A stretch of 64,000 nucleotides of DNA, taken from contig NZ_PHSO01000005.1 of NCBI RefSeq assembly GCF_002870965.1, forward strand, positions 496,001 through 560,000, given 5' to 3'. Each line of letters starts with the position of its first letter. The stretch's first letter is position 1. The notes under the pieces were generated by a model. That model had not been told where the DNA came from. It made no database searches and saw nothing but the letters and a program-made list of their open reading frames with translations. Source of the DNA: Tsuneonella flava (GTDB lineage: Bacteria > Pseudomonadota > Alphaproteobacteria > Sphingomonadales > Sphingomonadaceae). The position numbers were made by a program, and so were the translations under genes. Below are positions 38,034 to 46,788 of this stretch, piece by piece.

Positions 38034-40346
38034 TTATTTTCCGGTCCAGCGGGGCTTGCGCTTCTCTGCGAAGGCGGCTGGCCCTTCGCGCACGTCGGTT
38101 GAGCGGAAGAGCGCCCTTGTTTCGGGGTATCTGTCCTGTGCCTTGTAAGCGGCTTTGAGGTCCGGCTCCGACTGGGATCGCTGGACGATCGCTTTGGATG
38201 CGCGCAGAGACATCGGGCTGACCGCGAGCATCTTGTCCGCCCATTCGCGTGCGACGGCCATCAATTCGCCCTCCGGCGCGACCTCGTTGACGAAGCCGAG
38301 CACGAGGCCTTCCTCCGCCTTCACGGTTCTGCCCGTCAGGATGATGCCCATCGCCTGCTTGGTGCCGATCTGCTGCGGCAATCGCAACAATCCGCCCGCC
38401 AGTGCGGCGAGGCCGACCTTGGGTTCGGGCAGGGCGAAAGTCGCGCTTTCTGCAGCCACGATGATATCGCAGGCGAGCGCGACTTCGAACCCGCCGCCCA
38501 TCGCGATGCCATTGACCGCCGCGATCACCGGCTTGCTGAGATCGAAGCGTGCGGTGAGCCCGGCAAAGCCCGTCAGCGGCGTTTCAATCGGCGCGCCGCG
38601 CTTCATCAGGCGGGCGGTTTCCTTCAGATCGTTGCCCGCGCTGAACGCCCGCTCGCCCGCGCCTGTGATGATCGCGACCCACTGATCGGGATCGCGGTCG
38701 AATTCGTCGAATATCTCCGCCAGCTCGGCATTGGTTGCCGCATCGAGCGCGTTCATCGCGTCAGGCCGGTTGATGGTGACGATGGTCAGGTGCCCGTCGC
38801 GTTCGACCTGTGTGAACCGGCGCTGCGGCTCGGCAGCATTTTCGTCAGCGGTGAAGACGAGCTTGCCGAACGGGTCCATTCGCACCTGACCAGTGGTCCC
38901 GATGGCGTTGTGCTCCATCGACGTCAGAAGATCGAGCGTCTGCGTATCCGTATCGGGCACGCGCGCCATCACACGTTTGCCCTCGGGCGTGCGGGCGATG
39001 ACGATGCCCTGCAAAGGTTCGCCGTCCCGCGCAAAAGGCGCGGTATAGGTTTCGATAGTGGCCGGGCCGCGATAGTCTTCGAGCAGTTCGGGCACGGGCT
39101 GGCGCGCGGCCTCCGCCTCTTCCTGTACGCTGTAATCCTCACTCAGCGGAGTATGGGGGCGCGCAGTGCCCAGTACCAGCGCATGATGCTTCGTCAGATA
39201 GCCGCCTTGGCCATAGAGCAGGCCAAGCCCGGCCTCGTCCTCGCGCAGATGGCGCACCATCGCGGCGGTCGCGTGAGTCATGTAATTGTTCAGCGGCCCG
39301 CCGAAGAAGGTGAGGCCGCCGGTGACCGTCGGGCTGACGCTGGCGGGATCGAGCCCGAGCGTGCGTAGCGCCATCTTCGGCACCACGGGAAAGCAGCTGT
39401 AGAGTTCGAGGTGATCGAAATGCTCGACCCCGCCCGCGATCTGCGTCGCCCGGTCGAGTACGGCGGCCTGCGCGGTGGCGTGGCTGAAGCTGTCGCGCGC
39501 GAGATAGTCCTCGCTCTCCTCCGCGCTCGCGCCGCCATGCAGGTAGATCATGCGATCGGCCGGAACGCCCAGTTCCGTCGCCTTGCGCTCGCTCATCACG
39601 ATCACAGCCGCTGCCTGATTGACGATCGGATTGGCGGTCATCAGCTTGGGGTAGGGCCAGCAGATCATCCGGTTGCTTGGAGAAACTTCCCCGATCTGTT
39701 CGCTACCGGCTGCACTGTCGATCCAGGCGTTGGGATTGCGCGAAGCGACCTCAGCATAGGTGGCCCACAGATCGGCCGAGCGCTTTTGTCCTTCCTGCGG
39801 CGTCTCGCCCCATTCGGCCTGTGTCGCGACTTCGTAGAACGGATAAATACGCGCTGGGTCCAGCATCCCCAAAGCGCGCGCGGGCCGGGCGGTCTGATAG
39901 CTGCTGTTCGGGAAGCGAACGGTTTCCTCTCGCGAGGGCGGCGGTGTCCAGTCGAGTCTGGCGCCTTCCTTCTTGGCCATCCTCCGGCTGCTCATCGCCT
40001 CGCCGCCGACGATCAGCGCGGCACCGATGCGACCGGCTTCGATAGCGATCGCAGCGTCGTGGATCAGCCGAACCGGCGTTTCCCCACCCATGCTGGCATT
40101 GGTCGCGCGCTGGGGGGAAATGCCAAGCCGCTGGCACAGATCCGTCACCGGGTCGCGGTATCGCCAACTGACAAGACCGATCAGATCGACCGTATCCACG
40201 ATCTTGAGAATACCGTGCGCCCCGCCATCGTCCGATGCGCTGAGTACAGCACGCGCCATCAGTTCTACGGGTTCCAGCGCCTCTGTAGTCGTCTGCGGGC
40301 GGTCGCAAAATTCGCCGACGCCCACAATCACTGCGTGATCAGTCAT
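38034..40346 (-). CDS. Thiolase-like (TLP1-type) and enoyl-CoA hydratase fusion
   Basis: The chosen start is ATG 40346 (MTDHAVIVGVGEF), with GGAG 9 nt upstream; an in-frame ATG at 40361 is less well spaced. The 770 residues form a thiolase-like part (about 1-390), a linker/OB-like part (about 395-505), and a crotonase part (about 510-770). The thiolase part has NASMGGETPVRL where the nucleophilic cysteine would be, so it may bind CoA without thiolysis. The crotonase part keeps AFSAGNDLKE and IAAVNGIAMGGGFEVAL, and one glutamate in PEPKVGLAALAGG. Operator copy 7 lies 58 nt upstream. The fusion is unusual and is discussed in the findings. Confidence 0.85.
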   Translation of the reverse strand: MTDHAVIVGVGEFCDRPQTTTEALEPVELMARAVLSASDDGGAHGILKIVDTVDLIGLVSWRYRDPVTDLCQRLGISPQRATNASMGGETPVRLIHDAAIAIEAGRIGAALIVGGEAMSSRRMAKKEGARLDWTPPPSREETVRFPNSSYQTARPARALGMLDPARIYPFYEVATQAEWGETPQEGQKRSADLWATYAEVASRNPNAWIDSAAGSEQIGEVSPSNRMICWPYPKLMTANPIVNQAAAVIVMSERKATELGVPADRMIYLHGGASAEESEDYLARDSFSHATAQAAVLDRATQIAGGVEHFDHLELYSCFPVVPKMALRTLGLDPASVSPTVTGGLTFFGGPLNNYMTHATAAMVRHLREDEAGLGLLYGQGGYLTKHHALVLGTARPHTPLSEDYSVQEEAEAARQPVPELLEDYRGPATIETYTAPFARDGEPLQGIVIARTPEGKRVMARVPDTDTQTLDLLTSMEHNAIGTTGQVRMDPFGKLVFTADENAAEPQRRFTQVERDGHLTIVTINRPDAMNALDAATNAELAEIFDEFDRDPDQWVAIITGAGERAFSAGNDLKETARLMKRGAPIETPLTGFAGLTARFDLSKPVIAAVNGIAMGGGFEVALACDIIVAAESATFALPEPKVGLAALAGGLLRLPQQIGTKQAMGIILTGRTVKAEEGLVLGFVNEVAPEGELMAVAREWADKMLAVSPMSLRASKAIVQRSQSEPDLKAAYKAQDRYPETRALFRSTDVREGPAAFAEKRKPRWTGK

Positions 40347-40403
40347 TCGCTCGCTCTCCATTTCTCCATCGGTGTTCGGAAAATTGGCGAGCGGGTCAAG
40401 CCA

Positions 40404-40422
40404 AATCTAACGTCAGTAGATA
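40404..40422. promoter_or_regulatory. Palindromic operator, copy 7
   Basis: AATCTAACGTCAGTAGATA has a perfect left arm and one changed base in the right arm. It lies in front of the fusion-gene operon and is the last copy toward the right-hand IS remnants. Confidence 0.75.
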
Positions 40423-40549
40423 TTCTGGCAAATATATTTTGGCTTGCGAGATTATGGCTGCCTGTGGCGTGGGTAACATAAGGTTTGCGAACTCGAAATG
40501 GAGAATTTCGCAATCCTTCGTCGTAGATCTAGGCTGTAGACTCAAAGCG

Positions 40550-40780
40550 TTGATCCACAACGGTGCTGAGAAGATTTTGATGGCGGCGAGGAAGCTGTCG
40601 GCGCATTTGTCGTAGCGGGTCGCCAATCCTCTGGTGTGTTTGAGTTTTTCGAAGAGGCGCTCGATCAGGTTGCGATAGCGGTAGTGGAAGGCGCTGAAGG
40701 CGAAGCTCTGCCGGCAGATGCAGGCCGACCGGTATGCCCCGGCCATCGACCAGCGCATGGATCTTGGTAGTCAGGCCGCT
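40550..40780 (-). pseudogene. IS5-family transposase remnant A, internally deleted
   Basis: The minus strand reads SGLTTKIHALVDGRGIPVG, then jumps near 40700 to another frame with NLIERLFEKLKHTRGLATRYD and KCADSFLAAIKIFSA. This is the beginning of the DDE core joined to its end, so the middle is missing. It abuts remnant B at about 40780. No terminal repeat was recognised. It cannot encode an active transposase. Confidence 0.7.
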
Positions 40781-40977
40781 CAAGCACGGCCCTGAAACAT
40801 TCGGCGTCGTAACCTCGATCCGCGAGCATCCATTTTGCTTTGAACAGGAAGGCGAGCAGGGACGCTGCGCTCGAATAATCGCTGATCTGACCTCCATGAT
40901 GAAGAAACTCAGGGGGCGGTCATTGGCATCGGTTACGGCGTGCATAATCCCGACCTGCCATTCAATAGGTTCTGACC
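40781..40977 (-). pseudogene. IS427-like remnant B with one terminal repeat
   Basis: On the minus strand a repeat GGTCAGAACCTATTGAA (40977 down to 40961) resembles the left end of the IS at 5691 at 14 of 17 positions. It is followed at once by transposase-internal sequence (MHAVTDANDRPLSFF, then in broken frame LADRGYDAE-like text). The 5' part of the transposase is thus deleted, and the 3' part is lost at the junction with remnant A. It lies in opposite orientation to the intact element at 5691-6529. Confidence 0.7.
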
Positions 40978-41277
40978 CTGGGGATCTGGACTGCCAAGCC
41001 CCATCACAAACTAAGGCTGCGGTGGGAAGTAAGGTGGTCTCCTGCTTATTCATGCACCCGTTGCTTGAGGGGCCGATATTGCTCCACGCCAAAACCGGTT
41101 TGACCGCGAAACCTTTTCGTCGATCCACTTCTCCTTGATTATAAAGATAAAATAAAATCCGCTATTGCGGAAGTTTGTCGGGAACCGGATCCCCATGTCG
41201 GTATTTTTACTGGAATGGATTTTTAATGAGGTTCGTATAACTTTCTATCTGGTGCCGGAATTTTGGGAGGATCGGCT

Positions 41278-41904
41278 ATGGGATCGCAGCGTCGCGTGTT
41301 CGTATTGGATGGCTCAAGCCGTCGCAGGGCAGAATTGACTTGGGAATTGACCAAGTCAGGTCTTGCTGCACAACCGATGGAAACACTTGAAGAGCTATTG
41401 GCTGTGGGGCCCCCTATCGGGGCAATTTTCGTTCATATGTCGCACCCCGCTGCAGTGAAGGGCCTGGTGTCGTTTCGTGATCGGTTCGACCAGTGGTTCC
41501 CGGTAATCGTTTACTGTCAACAGCGCGATTTGCCTGAAATCGTCGATGTTATCCGTGACGGGGCATCTGATTATCTCGAATACCCTTTCACCGGAGAGAA
41601 GGCTTGCGAACGGCTTGACCGAGTGATCGCCCAGTCCGATTGCGAGCGGGCACAGCATGATTTGCGTGTCGGTGCGCTCAAGCGTCTTGAACCGCTCAGC
41701 AAGCGGGAGCGGGAGGTGCTGATGCATGTATCGCGCGGGGATTCGAGCAAAGTGATCGCGCGCAATTTGTCGATCAGCCCGCGCACTGTCGAATTGCATC
41801 GCGCCAACCTGTTGAACAAGCTGGATGCACATTCGACGGCCGAAGCCGTGCGTATCGCCATGGAAGGTGGCGATATGACTCTGGGCATTACTGGCGAGGC
41901 CTGA
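41278..41904 (+). CDS. LuxR/FixJ-type regulator with degenerate receiver domain
   Basis: ATG 41278 is preceded by GGGAGG at a good distance, giving 208 residues. The N-terminal 120 residues align with a response-regulator receiver, but the phosphoryl-acceptor aspartate is H53 (AIFVHMSHP), the acidic pocket keeps only D11, the switch threonine position is C80, and the conserved lysine is Y102 (EYPF). The C-terminal LuxR helix-turn-helix is intact (LSKREREVLMHVSRGDSSK and SPRTVELHRANLL). It should bind DNA but is unlikely to be activated by ordinary phosphorylation. A terminator-like hairpin follows at 41960. Confidence 0.88.
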   Translation: MGSQRRVFVLDGSSRRRAELTWELTKSGLAAQPMETLEELLAVGPPIGAIFVHMSHPAAVKGLVSFRDRFDQWFPVIVYCQQRDLPEIVDVIRDGASDYLEYPFTGEKACERLDRVIAQSDCERAQHDLRVGALKRLEPLSKREREVLMHVSRGDSSKVIARNLSISPRTVELHRANLLNKLDAHSTAEAVRIAMEGGDMTLGITGEA

Positions 41905-42297
41905 TCGGCTGGCGCGATGCGGGCTGATATTCGGTTCGGCCTCTTCACTACCAACAGTTGGCCCCACATCCGCCAGGCGGTATGTGGGGCCTTGTGTTCG
42001 GGCGACCGCCCTGTTGGGGGTGGGCAACGCCCTGGGTTCCGAAGTTCGTGCCTCAGGAAGCGCACAGAACAAACGGCCGCTCGCGGGGGATCGAAGCGGC
42101 TTTATCGAATTAGCGCGATAGTACTAAGATCGCTGCAAACAGTGACTAGATAAAAACCCGTAATACCAAAGAGCCTGTTGGCGTTGTGCACCAGTCGTAG
42201 GATCGATGATATGGAAATCAGAAACAGCGTAGTATCGTTACCGTAATCTCAACCCTTTGCTGCCACAGCGGGCAGGCAATATCAGCAAGGGAATACC
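41905..42297. other. Intergenic region between the FixJ-like gene and wecC
   Basis: The left part holds the strong hairpin at 41960-41991. The right part (about 42100-42297) becomes AT-richer and presumably contains the wecC promoter. No gene, repeat or RNA is recognised beyond that. Confidence 0.5.
41960..41991 (+). terminator. Strong hairpin, probable terminator
   Basis: Arms GGCCCCACAT and ATGTGGGGCC (10 bp) enclose a second inverted run CCGCC/GGCGG. The following bases (TTGTG) form only a weak T tract, so termination is plausible rather than certain. Confidence 0.6.
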
Positions 42298-43602
42298 ATG
42301 CGCGGCGAAAATTTGCCTGAAGTTTCGGTTATCGGTCTTGGCTATATCGGCCTGCCAACGGCGGCGGTCATCGCCCGTTCGGGGATGACGGTTCATGGTG
42401 TCGATGTGAGCCAGACTGTCGTCGACACGATCAATCGCGGCGAAATCCATATCGAGGAAGTCGATCTCGATGGGCTGGTGCAGGGCGTTGTACAGCGTGG
42501 CTTGCTGCGCGCGGGAACTGAGGTCCGCGCGGCCGACGTATTTGTGATCGCCGTGCCCACGCCATTCCACAAGGATGACGCGCACACTCCCGATACCTCC
42601 TATGTGCTCGAGGCAGCGCGGAATGTGGCCGCCGTGCTGAAGGCAGGCGATACGATCATTCTCGAATCGACGTCGCCGGTCGGCACGACCGAGGCAATGC
42701 GCGATATGATCGCGCAGGCTCGCCCCGATCTGAAACTGCCGGGAATGACCGATGGCATTCCCGACGTTTCCATCGCATATTGCCCCGAACGGGTGTTGCC
42801 GGGCCGCATTCTGGAAGAGTTGACCAACAACGACCGCTCAATTGGCGGGATTACACCACGCTGCGCGCGCAAGGCGCTAAGCTTCTACAAACGCTTCGTG
42901 CGGGGCACGTGCGTTACCACCGATGCGCGCAGTGCGGAGATGACCAAACTGGTCGAAAACGCCTATCGCGACGTGAACATCGCATTTGCGAACGAACTGT
43001 CGATCGTCAGCGATGCGATGGGGCTGGACGTGTGGGAAGTGATCCGGCTGGCCAACCGCCACCCGCGTGTGAACATCCTGACCCCCGGTCCCGGCGTGGG
43101 TGGCCACTGCATCGCGGTCGATCCGTGGTTTATCGTTCATGGTGCTCCCGATCAGACCCCGCTGATCCGCACTGCGCGAGGGGTCAACGATAGCAAGATC
43201 CACCACGTGATCGCTAGTGCCGCGGAACTGGTGGAAGCCAATCCGAAGGCGCGGATTGCCTGCCTCGGTCTGGCGTTCAAGGCCAATATCGACGATTTCC
43301 GTGAAAGCCCGGCGCGGCTGGTCGCGGCCACGCTGGCCCGCCGCTATGGTGAGCGGGTCAACATCGTCGAGCCGTATGCGATGGAATTACCTCGTGAATT
43401 CGAAGGGACCGGCGCACAGCAAATCGATATCGATACGGCGTTGGAAGAATGCGACGTGATGATCGTGCTGGTCGACCACGAGGTTTTCAAGTCCGTCCCG
43501 CTGGCCGAGCGGGCCGATAAAGTGGTGTACGACACCCGCGGTATCTGGCCCGATCAGCCCGCTGTAGCGGAACCAGCGGTGGAGCTCCGCAAAGCGGGCT
43601 AA
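42298..43602 (+). CDS. wecC: UDP-N-acetyl-D-mannosamine dehydrogenase
   Basis: The 434-residue protein belongs to the UDP-glucose/GDP-mannose dehydrogenase family. It has the NAD-binding GLGYIGLPTA near residue 13, VPTPF at 86-90, and the catalytic cysteine C271 in GVGGHCIAVDPWF. It oxidises UDP-ManNAc to UDP-ManNAcA for surface polysaccharide. No wecB (epimerase) or glycosyltransferase is adjacent, so it stands alone here. UDP-GlcNAc 6-dehydrogenase is an alternative within the family. Confidence 0.88.
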   Translation: MRGENLPEVSVIGLGYIGLPTAAVIARSGMTVHGVDVSQTVVDTINRGEIHIEEVDLDGLVQGVVQRGLLRAGTEVRAADVFVIAVPTPFHKDDAHTPDTSYVLEAARNVAAVLKAGDTIILESTSPVGTTEAMRDMIAQARPDLKLPGMTDGIPDVSIAYCPERVLPGRILEELTNNDRSIGGITPRCARKALSFYKRFVRGTCVTTDARSAEMTKLVENAYRDVNIAFANELSIVSDAMGLDVWEVIRLANRHPRVNILTPGPGVGGHCIAVDPWFIVHGAPDQTPLIRTARGVNDSKIHHVIASAAELVEANPKARIACLGLAFKANIDDFRESPARLVAATLARRYGERVNIVEPYAMELPREFEGTGAQQIDIDTALEECDVMIVLVDHEVFKSVPLAERADKVVYDTRGIWPDQPAVAEPAVELRKAG

Positions 43603-43617
43603 GCGCGCCTCCTGAGC

Positions 43618-44178
43618 TTAGTGCCCATGCTCCTTGCGGGCGATTTCGTGTAGCCAGTCGGCATGGCGCGGGGCCTTCTTGGTCTTGCTCCATTCATCCA
43701 GCATCGGCATCGCCACGCGCTTAAGCTCGGCGTATTGCTCGTCGGTGCCGATATCGCAGGCCAGTTCGACGCGGTGGCCATTGGGATCGAAGAAGTAGAT
43801 CGATTTGAAAATGCCGTGGTGCGTCGGGCCGAGCACGTCGATCCCCTGCGCCTCGACATGCTCTTTCGCGGCGAGTAATTCCTCTTCGCTGCCGACTTTG
43901 AAGGCCAGATGCTGCACCCATGCAGGTGTATTCCCGTCGCGGCCCATCTCTGGCTGGTTGGGCAGTTCAAAAAACGCCAGCACATTGCCGTTACCCGCAT
44001 CGAGGAACACGTGCATATATGGATCGAACTCACCGGTGGAGGGGACGTGATCCTCTGCGAATGCGGTCGTGTATTCCATACCGAGCACGCGGGCGTACCA
44101 TTCGACGGTCTCTTTCGCGTCTTTGCAGCGATAGGCGGCGTGATGGATACCGCCCAGCGATATTGGATGCCCGGTCAT
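43618..44178 (-). CDS. VOC-family metalloprotein (glyoxalase/extradiol fold)
   Basis: The 186-residue protein has two VOC modules, with a likely metal histidine in [12 protein letters not shown] near residue 11, a second in VQHLAFKV, and a glutamate in [10 protein letters not shown]. Such proteins are dioxygenases, isomerases or glyoxalases. It overlaps the hppD stop by ATGA, so it is probably linked to tyrosine or 4-hydroxyphenylpyruvate metabolism, or acts on a product. The exact reaction is unknown. Confidence 0.82.
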   Translation of the reverse strand: MTGHPISLGGIHHAAYRCKDAKETVEWYARVLGMEYTTAFAEDHVPSTGEFDPYMHVFLDAGNGNVLAFFELPNQPEMGRDGNTPAWVQHLAFKVGSEEELLAAKEHVEAQGIDVLGPTHHGIFKSIYFFDPNGHRVELACDIGTDEQYAELKRVAMPMLDEWSKTKKAPRHADWLHEIARKEHGH

Positions 44179-45275
44179 TGCGCCGGTTCTTCCACTGCAA
44201 GGGTGCCGCGCTGGATCTGATCGCGTTCCATGCTTTCGAACAGCGCCTTGAAATTGCCTTCACCGAACCCGTCATCGCCTTTGCGCTGAATGAATTCGAA
44301 GAACACCGGGCCGATCTGCGCCTGAGCGAATATCTGCAGCAACAGACGTGGCTGGCCGCCTTCGGTCGTGCCGTCGAGCAGGATGCCGCGGGTGGCCAGC
44401 GCACTGGCATCCTCGCCGTGGCCCGGCAAACGTTCGTCGAGCATGTCGTAATAAGTCTGCGGCGGGGCGGTCATGAACGGGACACCGTATTGCTTGAGGC
44501 GGTCCCACGCGGCGACCAGATCGTCGCAGATAAGCGCGATGTGTTGAATGCCTTCGCCATTGAATTCGCGCAGGAATTCTTCGATCTGGCCTTTGCCGCC
44601 CTCTCCCTCTTCATTCAGCGGGATGCGGATCTTGCCGTCGGGCGCGGTGAGCGCCTTGCTGGTCAGGCCGGTATATTCGCCCTTGATATCGAAATAGCGG
44701 ATTTCGCGAAAGTTGAAGAGCGTTTCGTAGTAATCCGCCCAGTACTTCATCCGTCCGCCATAGACGTTGTGCGTCAGGTGATCGATCAGTGCGAAGCCAG
44801 CGCCAACCGGGTGCTTTTCGACGCCCGGCAGATATTCAAAATCGATATCGTAGATCGACAGGCCGTTGCCATCATCATCTTCGTAACGGTCTACCAGATA
44901 GAGGATCGCACCGCCGATGCCACGAATGGCGGGGATGTGGAGTTCCATCGGCCCGGTATCGACCTGAACCGGTTCCGCCCCTTTATCCAGCAGATCGGCA
45001 TAGGCCTTGCGGGCATCTTGCACCCGGAACGCCATGCCGCATGCGCTGGGGCCGTGTTCGCGGGCGAAGAACCATGCCGCGCTTCTCGGTTCGTAATTGG
45101 CGATCAGGTTGATGCCGCCTTGCCGCCACAGATGCACGTCTTTCGACCGGTGCGTGGCAACATGGGTGAAGCCCATCGCTTCGAATACCGGCTCCAGCGC
45201 GCCCTTTTCAGGGGCGCAGAACTCAACGAACTCGAAGCCATCGAGTCCGGCGGGATTTTCGAAAAGGTCGGCCAT
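44175..45275 (-). CDS. hppD: 4-hydroxyphenylpyruvate dioxygenase
   Basis: The 366-residue protein keeps the iron ligands H166 ([14 protein letters not shown]), H245 ([12 protein letters not shown]) and E327 ([12 protein letters not shown]), at the family spacing. It converts 4-hydroxyphenylpyruvate to homogentisate in tyrosine breakdown. The next homogentisate genes (hmgA, maiA, fahA) are not in the window. It leads into the VOC gene with a 4-nt overlap. A short inverted repeat lies upstream at 45303. Confidence 0.93.
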   Translation of the reverse strand: MADLFENPAGLDGFEFVEFCAPEKGALEPVFEAMGFTHVATHRSKDVHLWRQGGINLIANYEPRSAAWFFAREHGPSACGMAFRVQDARKAYADLLDKGAEPVQVDTGPMELHIPAIRGIGGAILYLVDRYEDDDGNGLSIYDIDFEYLPGVEKHPVGAGFALIDHLTHNVYGGRMKYWADYYETLFNFREIRYFDIKGEYTGLTSKALTAPDGKIRIPLNEEGEGGKGQIEEFLREFNGEGIQHIALICDDLVAAWDRLKQYGVPFMTAPPQTYYDMLDERLPGHGEDASALATRGILLDGTTEGGQPRLLLQIFAQAQIGPVFFEFIQRKGDDGFGEGNFKALFESMERDQIQRGTLAVEEPAQ

Positions 45276-45302
45276 GCAGAGGGTCCTCGGTACGGGTAGT
45301 TA

Positions 45303-45316
45303 GTTTCTTGTGAAAC
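45303..45316. promoter_or_regulatory. Short inverted repeat upstream of hppD
   Basis: GTTTC and GAAAC are separated by TTGT, 28 nt before the hppD start. It could be a regulator site, but the arms are only 5 bp. Confidence 0.35.
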
Positions 45317-45386
45317 CAAATATCATACCGAGCATATGGAGTCAAAGGGACGGGCGGCCCCTTGTGTCGACTCTTCAGGGTGTTGG

Positions 45387-45410
45387 GCGGGAGGGCAGGG
45401 GCCCTCCCGC
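45387..45410 (-). terminator. GC-rich hairpin after the thiolase gene
   Basis: Perfect 10-bp arms GCGGGAGGGC / GCCCTCCCGC enclose the loop AGGG, 7 nt downstream of the minus-strand thiolase stop. No T tract follows on that strand, so its strength as a terminator is uncertain. Confidence 0.5.
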
Positions 45411-45416
45411 ACCCGA

Positions 45417-46685
45417 TCAGTCGACGAAGTCTTCGACCCGTTCGACGATGATTGCCGGGGCCATGCCACCTGCCGCGCACATCGTGACAAGGCCATAGCG
45501 CCCGCCGGTCCGTTCCAGTTCGTCCACGACAGTACCGATCAGGATCGATCCGGTTGCGCCGATCGGGTGGCCCAGCGCCATCGCGCCGCCATTCACGTTG
45601 ACCTTATCGTCGGGCAGTTCGAGATCGCGGATGAATTTGGCGGCGACGACCGAGAACGCCTCGTTGATTTCCCACAGATCGATGTCCTCTTTCCTGAGGC
45701 CGGCCTTAGCGAGAACCTTCTTCGCTGCCGGGACCGGGGCATTGAGCATCAGCGTGGGATCGTCGCCCTGATTGGCGGTGGCGACGATGCGTGCACGCGG
45801 CTTCATGCCGTGCGCCTTCGCATAATCCTTGCTGGCCAGCAGCACTGCAGCGGAGCCATCGACCACGCCCGAACTGTTGCCTGCGTGGTGCACGTGTTTG
45901 ATTTCGAGATCGGGGTACTTCTGCTTGATAAGCCCGGCGAAAGTCGTGCCCTTGTCGTCGAGCGGCACTTGCGCGATTTTCTCGAAGCTCGGCTTCAGCG
46001 CGGCGAGGCCTTCGGCGGTGGTTTCGGGGCGGGGGAACTCTTCCTTGTCGAGCACCATATTGCCATCGGCATCGACCACCGGGATCAGCGATTTGTCGAA
46101 CCGCCCTTCGGCGATGGCGACAGCGGCCTTCTCCTGGCTCCGCAGTGCGAGCGCGTCGAGTTCTTCGCGGGTGAACCCTTCGATCGTGGCGATGGCATCG
46201 CCGCACACGCCCTGATGGCTTTGCGGATGCACCGACTGCAGGCGCGCGTTGCCCGATCCCATGCCCAGGGGCATGATCCCGGCCTGCATTTCTTCCTGTG
46301 TGCTCGCGGCGGTGTAGCTCATCATTTCGGTGCCGCCGGCAACCACCAGATCCGCCATTCCGCTCATGATCTGCGCTGCGGCCAGGTTCACGCTGGTGAT
46401 GCCGCCACCGCAAAACCGGTCGAGCGTCATGCCCGAGCTGGTCTGATCGTAGCCTGCATCGAGCGCCGCCATGCGACCCAGATCGCCGCCTTGCTTGCCT
46501 TTCTGCGTGGATGTCGACCAGATCACGTCGTCGACGTCTTTCGTGTCGAGTTCGTTGCGTTCGGCAATCGCCTTCAGCACAGTGGCCGCCACGTGCTGCG
46601 GGTGCATATGGGCCAGCGCGCCCTTGCCGACTTTGCCCACGCCGCGCGGGGTCCGCACAGCATCAATAATATATGCTTCTGCCAT
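45417..46685 (-). CDS. Thiolase (acetyl-CoA C-acyltransferase), paralog
   Basis: The 422-residue thiolase keeps C92 (LDRFCGGGIT), the NEAFS stretch, GHPIGATG, and the second cysteine in MCAAGGMAP. It differs from the thiolase at 29868 mainly after residue 110, where it has MSYTAASTQEEM. The two share almost the whole first 90 residues, so this is a duplication or transfer between the two acyl-CoA clusters. It is divergent from the crotonase at 46789. Confidence 0.93.
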   Translation of the reverse strand: MAEAYIIDAVRTPRGVGKVGKGALAHMHPQHVAATVLKAIAERNELDTKDVDDVIWSTSTQKGKQGGDLGRMAALDAGYDQTSSGMTLDRFCGGGITSVNLAAAQIMSGMADLVVAGGTEMMSYTAASTQEEMQAGIMPLGMGSGNARLQSVHPQSHQGVCGDAIATIEGFTREELDALALRSQEKAAVAIAEGRFDKSLIPVVDADGNMVLDKEEFPRPETTAEGLAALKPSFEKIAQVPLDDKGTTFAGLIKQKYPDLEIKHVHHAGNSSGVVDGSAAVLLASKDYAKAHGMKPRARIVATANQGDDPTLMLNAPVPAAKKVLAKAGLRKEDIDLWEINEAFSVVAAKFIRDLELPDDKVNVNGGAMALGHPIGATGSILIGTVVDELERTGGRYGLVTMCAAGGMAPAIIVERVEDFVD

Positions 46686-46718
46686 AAGTTATCCTCTCGT
46701 GTTCCGTTGGGAATCGGG

Positions 46719-46734
46719 TTGACGTTTCCGTAAA
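46719..46734. promoter_or_regulatory. Imperfect palindrome in the thiolase/crotonase promoter
   Basis: TTGACGTTTCCGTAAA resembles the ACGT-containing operators of MerR- or TetR-type regulators of acyl-CoA catabolism, as does the longer palindrome at 51619. The match is weak and could be chance. Confidence 0.3.
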
Positions 46735-46788
46735 GCTTGGCCAGCACCCGCACAAGCAAGTTTCAGTTTGCAATTGGAGAGCGATGGA

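Noticed and set aside
45336-46733. Plus-strand frame of 465 codons
   Set aside because: It is antisense to the thiolase at 45417, which has all catalytic motifs.
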